Shown: positions 1 through 5,618 of the stretch, piece after piece
Numbering within the stretch: the first letter of the stretch is position 1
How the letters are laid out: each line of letters starts with the position of its first letter
Origin: Planctomycetota bacterium
GTDB lineage: Bacteria; Planctomycetota; Phycisphaerae; Phycisphaerales; SM1A02
Assembly: GCA_014381385.1 (NCBI GenBank)
Contig: JACNLR010000024.1
Coordinates: forward strand, 1 to 7,356
Direction of reading: 5' to 3'
DNA length: 7,356 nt
The notes under the pieces: generated by a model
The model's database searches: none
What the model was told of the DNA's origin: nothing
The model's input: only the letters and a program-made list of their open reading frames with translations
Made by a program: the position numbers and the translations under genes

Positions 1-85
1 TTCTGCGAAGCATGGCATCATCGTTTGTCGTTACCGTCCGTAGACTTGCTGGGATTAATTAACAAATTGCAATGGGGGACCGACC
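1..85. other. Left-edge intergenic stretch, possible start of a further minus-strand gene
   Basis: This is the region downstream of the unknown fourth pdh cistron when read on the minus strand. I see no GC-rich hairpin followed by a T run, so the operon may continue leftwards. On the minus strand, ATG codons lie at 21-19, 18-16 and 13-11, and the few codons before the window edge are open. No convincing Shine-Dalgarno precedes them (only a weak GGACGG). Too little sequence is present to call a gene. Confidence 0.25.
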
Positions 86-793
86 CTAGAATCCACCGCT
101 ACGCATCACCTTCAAACTATCGGGGAACGGATAGGTTGCAAAAACTCCAGTCGGTGCAAGTTCCCACATCCCAGCGGAGGGGTACACATCGCCTCGATAT
201 CCAGATTCGTGCATTATTCGTAAGACTGTTTCGAAACTTGGTTCGTTTCCATCCTTGTCAACAAGGCGATTCGATTTTGCACCAAGAAAACTTACGCTTG
301 CCATGGGCATGCGGTCACGCCTTCCCTCCGCCATCAGCGAAACTTTTTCAAATCCAGTTCTAAAATCCTCCATCGTGAATACGTCACGATCAAGAGGTCG
401 CAAGAGCGCGAACACTTTGACATCATCCATGTCGTATTTCAAGACAAGTGTCTTGTCAGGAGAAAGTTCGGAGAACCCTTTTGCATATTTTGTAATGCTC
501 TGGTTATCCCACTGGCTCGAAGGGAGTGCCTCCGCGATGAGGCTAATAATGCCATGACTATTATCCTCAGGATTCACACCACAGACAAGCGTTCGGTACT
601 TGCTTGTCAACATATCGTTAAGTAAAAACTGTCCCCACTGTATTCGTATTCGCTTTCTTTCAGTTTCAATTCGACGCGGATCACCAACGGGCATAATTAT
701 CAAGCGATTTGCCTGTCGGTCAGCCTCCATAAGGACGTCGCCATCCCCATCGTAAATTTTAGGTCTTGATTCAGCTTGTGGTTTTGTTGCCAT
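86..793 (-). CDS. Unrecognised cytosolic protein, last cistron of the pdh operon
   Basis: I do not recognise this 235-residue protein. It has no signal peptide, membrane segment or Cys/His metal cluster that I can see, so it is probably soluble and cytosolic. The N-terminus (about 1-50) is charged, with an acidic YDGDGD stretch near 14-19 and a basic ERKRIR stretch at 45-50. The middle (50-170) looks like a mixed alpha/beta fold. The C-terminus is rich in Gly, Pro and aromatics (YPSAGMWE at 204-211, YPFP at 221-224, ending RSGGF), the sort of segment that tends to be conserved. I start it at the ATG at 793-791 because AAGGAG (805-800) sits six bases upstream; an in-frame ATG eight codons further upstream would overlap the pdhC end and lacks a comparable site. 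It lies 16 bases behind pdhC, so it is probably co-transcribed and may serve the complex or its metabolism. That role is inferred from position only. Confidence 0.85.
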   Translation of the reverse strand: MATKPQAESRPKIYDGDGDVLMEADRQANRLIIMPVGDPRRIETERKRIRIQWGQFLLNDMLTSKYRTLVCGVNPEDNSHGIISLIAEALPSSQWDNQSITKYAKGFSELSPDKTLVLKYDMDDVKVFALLRPLDRDVFTMEDFRTGFEKVSLMAEGRRDRMPMASVSFLGAKSNRLVDKDGNEPSFETVLRIMHESGYRGDVYPSAGMWELAPTGVFATYPFPDSLKVMRSGGF

Positions 794-799
794 GATTGA

Positions 800-805
800 C
801 TCCTT
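800..805 (-). promoter_or_regulatory. Shine-Dalgarno that fixes the start of the unknown pdh-operon gene
   Basis: On the minus strand the sequence reads AAGGAG, followed by six bases and then ATG at 793-791. It lies just past the pdhC stop codon (812-810). This placement favours the shorter protein over the upstream in-frame ATG at 817-815. Confidence 0.75.
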
Positions 806-809
806 CGCA

Positions 810-2138
810 TCAGACAAGTAGAGATGCAGGGTTTTCGATCAGTTCTTTTAAGGATTTTAAATATAAAGCAGCCATCGCACCGTCGATGACTCTATGGTCT
901 AAACTTAGTGTAGCGGACATTTCATGTCCCACTGCAAGTTCGCCGTTGCGAACGACTGGTTTTTCCATCGCTGCTCCAACAGCGAGAATTGCACTGTTTG
1001 GAGGATTAATAATTGCTGTAAAGTTGTCCACGCCAAACATACCTAGATTTGAAATTGTAAAGGTTGTCTCACCCATTTCATCAGGGGACAATCCAGTTTC
1101 TCGGGCTTTCTTCGACAGATACGAGGATTCCTGACTAATAGTACGCAAACTCTTTTGGTCTGCGTTTCGGATTGTGCCTACAACGAGGCCGCCTCCTCGT
1201 TCTTCGGGGAGCGCGATTGCAATGCCAACGTTTACGGGTCCGTGGTACAAGACACAGTCGCCTCCAAATGACGCGTTGAACTCTGGATTTGTTGCCATCG
1301 ATAGTGCACAACAGCGCACCAAGAAGTCATTCACCGAAAGTTTGACACCAGTTTTAGAGAGTTGTTCGTTCAGCGTCTTTCGCATTTCAAGCAGCGGATC
1401 CATGTCGAAATCCATTGTTACTTGGTAGTGCGGAATCGTCTGCTTCGACTCGACGAGTCTTTTTGCAATGATTTGCCGCATGTTTGAGAGTGGAACAGTG
1501 CGTTCGTTTTGCCAAGGTGATGTTGGTGCTAGGGGTTGCATATTGCTTACGGGTGTAACAGGAATCGCATTTGCAACGACTTGGGCGGGCACAACTTTCG
1601 TAGTTTCTGCTGCTGCCGTTGTTTCGCTTGTCGTATCAACGAGTTGCAAGATATCCCGCTTAATAATTCTTCCCGATGGACCACTGCCCTGCACAGAGTC
1701 TAAAGAAATACCGTGCTCTTCTGCAAGGCGTCTTGCAACAGGACTAACCCTCTTTCCACTAGCTGTTGGCTTCTTCGTGGGCGCTTGTTGTTCAGTGGCA
1801 ACTGCTTCAGTGCTGGATTCAGCAAACACTTCATTGCTTGGCTCAGCATTAGGGTCAGTGCTTACCTCTTGTGTCGCATCTCCACCTTGCATCGCATCAT
1901 CGTCTTCACTGAGCGTAGCGATGAGCGTACCAACTTCAACTTGCTTTCCTTCTGAAACAGCGAGCGATTCAATACGGCCGTCATCAAACGATTGCAACTC
2001 CATTGTCGCTTTATCTGTTTCTATATCAGCAAGCAAGTCACCTGCTGAAACCTCGTCACCAACTTTTACATGCCAATGCAAAATCGTACCGACTTCCATC
2101 GTGTCTGAGAGTCTTGGCATTGTGATTTCAATGGGCAT
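810..2138 (-). CDS. pdhC: Pyruvate dehydrogenase complex E2, dihydrolipoamide acetyltransferase
   Basis: The 442-residue E2 core enzyme moves the acetyl group from E1 through its swinging lipoyl arm to coenzyme A. Domains in order: one lipoyl domain (about 1-77) with the lipoylated lysine K43 in the ETDKA motif; an acidic then Ala/Pro/Thr-rich linker; a peripheral subunit-binding domain (about 129-165, RVSPVARRLA and GSGPSGRI motifs) that docks E1 or E3; a second Ala/Thr/Pro linker; and the catalytic acyltransferase domain (about 212-442) with the DHRVIDG motif at 414-420 (catalytic H415, D419). One lipoyl domain and about 440 residues is usual for E2 enzymes that pair with a split alpha/beta E1. 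I chose the ATG at 2138-2136; the upstream in-frame TTG at 2147 is only two bases from the AAAGGAT site and would add three residues. A branched-chain or acetoin E2 is possible but less likely. Confidence 0.93.
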   Translation of the reverse strand: MPIEITMPRLSDTMEVGTILHWHVKVGDEVSAGDLLADIETDKATMELQSFDDGRIESLAVSEGKQVEVGTLIATLSEDDDAMQGGDATQEVSTDPNAEPSNEVFAESSTEAVATEQQAPTKKPTASGKRVSPVARRLAEEHGISLDSVQGSGPSGRIIKRDILQLVDTTSETTAAAETTKVVPAQVVANAIPVTPVSNMQPLAPTSPWQNERTVPLSNMRQIIAKRLVESKQTIPHYQVTMDFDMDPLLEMRKTLNEQLSKTGVKLSVNDFLVRCCALSMATNPEFNASFGGDCVLYHGPVNVGIAIALPEERGGGLVVGTIRNADQKSLRTISQESSYLSKKARETGLSPDEMGETTFTISNLGMFGVDNFTAIINPPNSAILAVGAAMEKPVVRNGELAVGHEMSATLSLDHRVIDGAMAALYLKSLKELIENPASLLV

Positions 2139-2148
2139 GAGGGTCAAA

Positions 2149-2155
2149 ATCCTTT
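2149..2155 (-). promoter_or_regulatory. pdhC ribosome-binding site overlapping the pdhB stop
   Basis: On the minus strand AAAGGAT lies 11 bases before the chosen pdhC ATG and shares bases with the pdhB TAA stop (2156-2154). Ribosomes finishing pdhB therefore end on the pdhC initiation site, an arrangement typical of translational coupling. Confidence 0.6.
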
Positions 2156-3155
2156 ACACGTTGTACGTTGCTTGCCTTACCGCTTCACATATCTTTCGAG
2201 TGTTGGGCAAATACGCCTGCTCTAGATTGTAAGCATATGGAGTGGGCACGTCGTCGCTATGCACTCTATACACTCTATTATCGAGATCATCAAAGCAGAT
2301 AGCGTGAATTTGAGAGGCAATTTCAGAGCCAATAGATGCAAATGACCACGATTGATCTACCACAACACATGTGTTCGTTTTCTTGACAGAAGTTGCCATC
2401 GTATCAATATCCAACGGGCGAATAGTGCGCCCATCTATCACTTCACAATCAATTCCTTCTTTTGCTAGCTCTTCTGCAGCTTCAAGGCAGAAGTGCAATG
2501 GACGACCGAAACTGATAATTGTGCAATCGCTACCCGCTCGTCTTGTAATCGCCTCACCAAAAGGTATGGTGTATTCTTCTTCTGGCACGTGACACGATGT
2601 TGAAAGCAATCGTTCTGATTCTAAGAAAAAAACAGGGTTGTCATCTTGAATCGAAGTTTTCAATAAACCCTTAGCATCGTAGGCATCGTATGGAATTGCC
2701 ATCTTTAAGCCCGGTACATTTGCGAACAAAGATTCGACGCACCATGAGTGTGTAGAAGCAAGTTGACCTCCCGCACCATCGTTCCCACGAAATACGATTG
2801 GGCACCCAAATTGACCGCCAGACATATACAGCATTTTCGGCGCATTGTTTAAAATAGGATCTGCAGCGACTAGACTAAAAGACCAACTCATAAACTCAAC
2901 GATAGGGCGTAAACCACGCATTGCTGCACCAATTGCCATTCCCGAAAAACCACCCTCACTTATCGGCGTATCAATAACGCGGCGAGGGCCAAACTCTTCA
3001 AGCATGCCTTTTGAAACTTTGTATGCACCGTTGTACTGCGCAACTTCTTCGCCAAGTAAAAAGACTCGATTGTCTTTACGCATCTCTTCGCTCATAGCTT
3101 CTCGCAGGGCATCTCGGAATTCGATAACACGCTCTCCAGTTGCTATAGCGCTCAT
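2154..3155 (-). CDS. pdhB: Pyruvate dehydrogenase E1 component, beta subunit
   Basis: This 333-residue subunit pairs with E1 alpha as an alpha2-beta2 heterotetramer that binds thiamine pyrophosphate and decarboxylates pyruvate. The N-terminal transketolase-like pyrimidine-binding domain (about 10-185) carries the family blocks LGEEVAQYNGAYKVSKG (34-50), DTPISE (62-67), YMSGGQ (110-115) and STHSW (134-138). The C-terminal transketolase domain (about 200-325) carries the DGRTIRPLD block (241-249) and ends with a conserved PTPYAYNLE segment. Where most E1 beta proteins read His-Ser-Gln, this one has His-Ser-Trp. I start it at the ATG at 3155-3153, which overlaps the pdhA stop as ATGA and follows a good GAGGGAG site; the in-frame ATG 20 codons upstream lies inside pdhA and would add a basic tail not usual for the family. 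Close relatives act on 2-oxoisovalerate or acetoin, so the exact substrate is inferred. Confidence 0.93.
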   Translation of the reverse strand: MSAIATGERVIEFRDALREAMSEEMRKDNRVFLLGEEVAQYNGAYKVSKGMLEEFGPRRVIDTPISEGGFSGMAIGAAMRGLRPIVEFMSWSFSLVAADPILNNAPKMLYMSGGQFGCPIVFRGNDGAGGQLASTHSWCVESLFANVPGLKMAIPYDAYDAKGLLKTSIQDDNPVFFLESERLLSTSCHVPEEEYTIPFGEAITRRAGSDCTIISFGRPLHFCLEAAEELAKEGIDCEVIDGRTIRPLDIDTMATSVKKTNTCVVVDQSWSFASIGSEIASQIHAICFDDLDNRVYRVHSDDVPTPYAYNLEQAYLPNTRKICEAVRQATYNV

Positions 3156-4282
3156 GTTGCGTCTCCCTCGTCTTGAAGCATTTCTGGCTTGGATGTTCCA
3201 AGGTAAGGTCCCCATACATCTGTATACACATCGGTATAGAGTTCCTCAAGCGGTACTTCTGGTGAATTTTTTGCCCATTCGACGGCTTGCCGAACTTGGG
3301 TTTTCACTTGCCTTGTCATTTGCTTCATCGAATCTTGTGTCACATCATGTTCTTCTTCAAGGAACTGCTCGAGAGTATTTATGCAGTCCCGTAATTCTTC
3401 ATTCGATTCTTCATCCCTTGTACGGTACTTTCGAGGGTCGGACATCGAGTGGCCTTTGTACCGATACGTTTGCGCTTCAACAAAGAAGGGTCGCGACTCT
3501 TCACGACACCAGTCTGCGATAGGCTTAAAATTTTGATACGTCGACAGAACATCCTTACCGTCGATTATCGCATGTTGGATACCAAAAGCTTCCGATTTCA
3601 CGCGTAAATCGTTCGCCATCGAAGTTCCTCGTTCAATTGAAGTACCCATCGAGTATCGATTATTTTCCAGCACAAAAATAACTGGAAGGTCCTGCAAACT
3701 TGCCAAATTCATCGCTTCGTAAAAGCACCCTTGATTCAACGCACCATCACCTAGGTAACAAACCGTTACGTGGCTAGACTTGCCACCCTTGATAATCTCA
3801 TCTTCGTATTTTGTTGCAAATGCAAGCCCAGTCCCAAGTGGTGTCTGGGCACTCACAATGCCGTGCCCACCATAAAGATGGTGGTCTGCGTCAAACATAT
3901 GCATCGACCCCCCTTTACCTTTTGCACAGCCACCTATTCGACCAAACATTTCTGCCATGCAATATTTTGGGTCCATCCCTCGAGCGAGTGCGTGGCCGTG
4001 ATCGCGATAGGCAAGGACGATTGGGTCGTCTGAATTAACCGCTGCAATCGTTCCAACAGCAACTGCTTCCTGCCCAATATAAATATGACAAAACCCTCCG
4101 ATGAGCCTGTTTTGGTACGCCTGCATTGTCCGAACTTCAAACTCTCTGATTAAGAGCATTTGCCGAAGCCATCCTAGAAGTACGCCTTTTTCTGGTATAG
4201 GCGCAAAAGAGAATTGAAATGAGTTCTCTGTCATTTCAGAGGATTTATTTTCTGCAGTTGTTGTTGTGTTTCTGTTTGTCAT
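3152..4282 (-). CDS. pdhA: Pyruvate dehydrogenase E1 component, alpha subunit
   Basis: This 376-residue subunit holds the pyrophosphate-binding half of the thiamine pyrophosphate site in E1. Visible blocks are YIGQEAVAVG (68-77), AYRDHGHALARG (91-102), the Gly/Lys-rich GKGGSMHMF (122-130), the cofactor motif beginning GDGALNQG (178-185) and closing with ENNRYSMGTS (206-215), and the loop YRYKGHSMSDP (273-283). The Ser at 279 matches the position phosphorylated in the mitochondrial enzyme; no kinase is encoded here. The length is normal. The start is uncertain: the ATG at 4282 gives a Thr/Asn-rich 16-residue tail, and the next in-frame ATG is at 4234-4232. Neither has a Shine-Dalgarno; the bases before the first read CTCCC, close to the complement of one. 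The gene begins 12 bases after a tRNA-Arg gene on the same strand and overlaps pdhB by four bases. An acetoin or branched-chain E1 is the main alternative. Confidence 0.93.
   Translation of the reverse strand: MTNRNTTTTAENKSSEMTENSFQFSFAPIPEKGVLLGWLRQMLLIREFEVRTMQAYQNRLIGGFCHIYIGQEAVAVGTIAAVNSDDPIVLAYRDHGHALARGMDPKYCMAEMFGRIGGCAKGKGGSMHMFDADHHLYGGHGIVSAQTPLGTGLAFATKYEDEIIKGGKSSHVTVCYLGDGALNQGCFYEAMNLASLQDLPVIFVLENNRYSMGTSIERGTSMANDLRVKSEAFGIQHAIIDGKDVLSTYQNFKPIADWCREESRPFFVEAQTYRYKGHSMSDPRKYRTRDEESNEELRDCINTLEQFLEEEHDVTQDSMKQMTRQVKTQVRQAVEWAKNSPEVPLEELYTDVYTDVWGPYLGTSKPEMLQDEGDAT
3163..3169 (-). promoter_or_regulatory. pdhB Shine-Dalgarno inside the end of pdhA
   Basis: On the minus strand GAGGGAG lies seven bases before the pdhB ATG (3155-3153) and within the last codons of pdhA. 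It supports the start chosen for pdhB and coupled translation across the ATGA overlap. Confidence 0.75.
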
Positions 4283-4294
4283 GAAGGGAGAAAA

Positions 4295-4368
4295 CGCGGA
4301 TGACAGGACTCGAACCTGTAACCTTCGGTTTCGTAGACCGACGCTCTATCCAGTTGAGCTACACCCGC
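4295..4368 (-). tRNA. tRNA-Arg, anticodon ACG
   Basis: The minus strand folds into a full cloverleaf of 74 bases. The acceptor strands GCGGGTG and CATCCGC pair with one G-T wobble, the D stem is GCTC/GAGC, the anticodon stem is TCGGT/ACCGA around the loop CTACGAA, and the T stem is ACAGG/CCTGT around TTCGAGT. The anticodon ACG reads CGU and, once A34 is converted to inosine by TadA, CGC and CGA. The discriminator base is G (4295) and the 3' CCA is not encoded, so it must be added after processing. The pdhA ATG begins 12 bases past the 3' end, so a primary transcript starting upstream could carry both the tRNA and the pdh mRNA. Confidence 0.95.
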
Positions 4369-4395
4369 TTGGGCTTATTTTCATCAAGAATGCGT

Positions 4396-4424
4396 AGAAT
4401 ACCACAGGAAAGCCCATATCGCTA
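4396..4424 (-). promoter_or_regulatory. Probable promoter for tRNA-Arg and possibly the pdh operon
   Basis: On the minus strand, TATTCT (4401-4396) is preceded by TGG, forming an extended -10 element (TGn before the hexamer). The hexamer 17 bases upstream, TAGCGA (4424-4419), is a poor -35, which an extended -10 can offset. Transcription would start near 4389, about 20 bases before the mature tRNA. I found no other good promoter between the tRNA and pdhA. The -10 element lies inside the left arm of the inverted repeat described separately. Confidence 0.45.
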
Positions 4425-4465
4425 TGCCAATGCACGATAAGTGGCTTGACTTCCTGTGGGATTCT
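4396..4465. repeat. Inverted repeat spanning the divergent promoter region
   Basis: AGAATACCACAGGAA (4396-4410) and TTCCTGTGGGATTCT (4451-4465) are reverse complements at 14 of 15 positions, with a 40-base spacer. The left arm covers the extended -10 of the minus-strand tRNA/pdh promoter. The right arm fills the gap between the -35 and -10 of the rpsT promoter. A paired operator for one regulator is the simplest reading. Other possibilities are duplicated promoter spacers or a structural relic. No protein that would bind it is encoded in the window. Confidence 0.8.
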
Positions 4466-4473
4466 GGGATAAT
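4446..4473 (+). promoter_or_regulatory. Strong sigma-70-type promoter of rpsT
   Basis: TTGACT (4446-4451) and GATAAT (4468-4473) are separated by 16 bases, and a TG one base before the -10 makes it an extended element. Transcription should begin near 4480, giving a leader of about 45 bases before the rpsT GTG. Such a close match to consensus fits a ribosomal protein gene. Confidence 0.75.
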
Positions 4474-4482
4474 TCCACGTTC

Positions 4483-4498
4483 GCCCTTAGGTTAGGGC
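4483..4498 (+). promoter_or_regulatory. Small hairpin in the rpsT leader
   Basis: GCCCT (4483-4487) can pair with AGGGC (4494-4498) across a six-base loop, followed by a run of A and then the GGAG ribosome-binding site. It lies at the very start of the predicted rpsT transcript. It is not a terminator, because the tract after it is A-rich. It may stabilise the 5' end or take part in S20 autocontrol, which is known in Escherichia coli, but five base pairs is weak evidence. Confidence 0.35.
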
Positions 4499-4524
4499 AA
4501 AAAAAGATACTCTGGAGATTCACT

Positions 4525-4794
4525 GTGCCACAATCACGATCAGCTAAAAAAGATGTCCGACAAAACGCCAAACGCCGTGCTGTTAACCACTGGCGGAAAC
4601 GTCGAATAAAGGAACAATCAAAGTCATTCCTAGACGCCATTACAGCGAAAGATGTCGCACTAGCTGAAACTGAATTTAAGAACTTTTGTGGTCTCGTCGA
4701 CAAAATTTCCTGCACGAGCACACTCCACAAGAATACGGCAGCGCGGCGAAAAAGCCGTTACTCGCGCCAACTTCTTGAACTAAAACAAGCGTAA
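4525..4794 (+). CDS. rpsT: 30S ribosomal protein S20
   Basis: This 89-residue basic protein binds 16S rRNA early in small-subunit assembly. It shows the family hallmarks: an N-terminal SRSAKKDVRQNAKRR block (4-18), a central helix, and the C-terminal LHKNTAARRKSR block (67-78). Its length is close to the usual 85-90 residues. The start is a GTG at 4525, chosen because GGAG (4514-4517) lies seven bases upstream and the resulting N-terminus matches S20. The longer in-frame GTG at 4456 lies within the promoter and would precede the transcription start. A strong promoter and a short leader with a hairpin precede it. A GTG start is also seen for S20 in other bacteria (TTG in E. coli) and may hold translation down for feedback control. 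Confidence 0.94.
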   Translation: MPQSRSAKKDVRQNAKRRAVNHWRKRRIKEQSKSFLDAITAKDVALAETEFKNFCGLVDKISCTSTLHKNTAARRKSRYSRQLLELKQA

Positions 4795-4814
4795 CCTTCG
4801 GGTATCATCTGCGC

Positions 4815-5573
4815 ATGGCGCAGCCAATACGATTTGCCAAACAGGGAACTGCGAGTAAGCAACGCTACCGCGAACTATCTCGGGAACCTCTATACATACT
4901 GGTTTTCTTGTTGCCACTCATTTTGTTTTATGAGTTCGCTTTGTATACCACAGATACAAATATTCAAATTAAAGCGCATGATCACCTTGTTCGATTCTTT
5001 GAACAGTTTGACATGCCTCCGACAAAGGGAGTATGGCTTGGTGGAATTGCCATTCTTACTATCCTGTTCCTTTGGCATATATTTGCAGGAAATACATGGT
5101 CAATTCGGGTCAAAGTAATCTTCTATATGGCACTTGAGTCAATCGCATTCGCCCTGCCCCTGCTACTCTTTGGCGCTGTCCTTGGAGGCCTTGCTGCTGC
5201 AGGGACGACATCTCAAATTGCAGATCTTACTGTTTTTGACAAAGTTGCCGTAAGCATCGGCGCAGGTCTTTACGAAGAACTTATATTTAGAATGTTACTT
5301 TTTGCATTCATACATACAGTTGTGTGCAACCTCCTCAAGCAAAGCAATTTGGTAGGAGTAACAGTTGCGGTTATCGTCTCAGCCCTTTTATTTGCTCTCT
5401 ACCACGACTTGCCAAATGCTGGCTCACTCTCCGCACTCACCCTCTTCTTCTTTAGTATCGCCGGTATTTATTTAGGCATACTCTACGCAAGTCGCGGTTT
5501 TGGCATCGTTGCGGCATCTCACGCAGCGTATGACGTCGTTGCAACGACAGTCCTTGCCACGCTTGCAACCTAA
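4815..5573 (+). CDS. CPBP-family intramembrane glutamic protease
   Basis: This is a 252-residue polytopic membrane protein of the CPBP (CAAX protease and bacteriocin-processing, formerly Abi) family. All three motifs are intact: EELIFR at 154-159 (the two glutamates and Arg), FALYH at 193-197 (Phe and His), and SHAAYD at 235-240 (His236 and Asp240). Hydrophobic segments lie near 25-44, 73-91, 103-127, 143-172, 179-196, 205-225 and 228-250. The basic N-terminus (RFAKQ, SKQRYR) suggests a cytosolic start. Family members cleave prenylated or signal-like membrane substrates or give bacteriocin self-immunity; the substrate here is unknown. The ATG lies 20 bases after the rpsT stop with no terminator between, so co-transcription is likely. 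No Shine-Dalgarno precedes it; a TATCAT at 4803-4808 could instead be the -10 of a near-leaderless message. Confidence 0.9.
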   Translation: MAQPIRFAKQGTASKQRYRELSREPLYILVFLLPLILFYEFALYTTDTNIQIKAHDHLVRFFEQFDMPPTKGVWLGGIAILTILFLWHIFAGNTWSIRVKVIFYMALESIAFALPLLLFGAVLGGLAAAGTTSQIADLTVFDKVAVSIGAGLYEELIFRMLLFAFIHTVVCNLLKQSNLVGVTVAVIVSALLFALYHDLPNAGSLSALTLFFFSIAGIYLGILYASRGFGIVAASHAAYDVVATTVLATLAT

Positions 5574-5583
5574 AACGTATACA
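5554..5583 (+). promoter_or_regulatory. Possible promoter of the TlpA-like gene
   Basis: TTGCCA (5554-5559) and TATACA (5578-5583) are 18 bases apart. They span the end of the CPBP gene and the start of the 45-base gap. Transcription would start near 5590, giving a leader of roughly 29 bases that still contains the AAGGA ribosome-binding site (5605-5609), nine bases before the ATG. The match is moderate, and read-through from the rpsT promoter is also possible. Confidence 0.4.
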
Positions 5584-5618
5584 CTTTGTATTACTCTAGA
5601 GGATAAGGAATCCAAATT

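Noticed and set aside
25..363. A 112-codon plus-strand frame at the left edge
   Set aside because: It mostly overlaps the end of the unknown pdh-operon gene antisense and has no ribosome-binding site or recognisable domain.
1468..2232. A 254-codon open frame on the plus strand opposite pdhC
   Set aside because: It lies antisense to a clear E2 gene. Its Ser/Val-rich translation is what the reverse of Ala/Thr/Glu-rich linkers yields, and I see no ribosome-binding site or domain.
2845..3522. A 225-codon open frame on the plus strand opposite pdhA/pdhB
   Set aside because: It spans the junction of two confidently identified genes on the other strand and shows no recognisable domain.
4483..4498. 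The GCCCT/AGGGC hairpin as a terminator
   Set aside because: It is followed by A rather than T on the plus strand, and on the minus strand the T run comes before the stem, not after it.
4456..4524. An N-terminal extension of ribosomal protein S20 from the GTG at 4456
   Set aside because: These codons contain the rpsT -10 element, and the translated residues do not resemble any S20 N-terminus.
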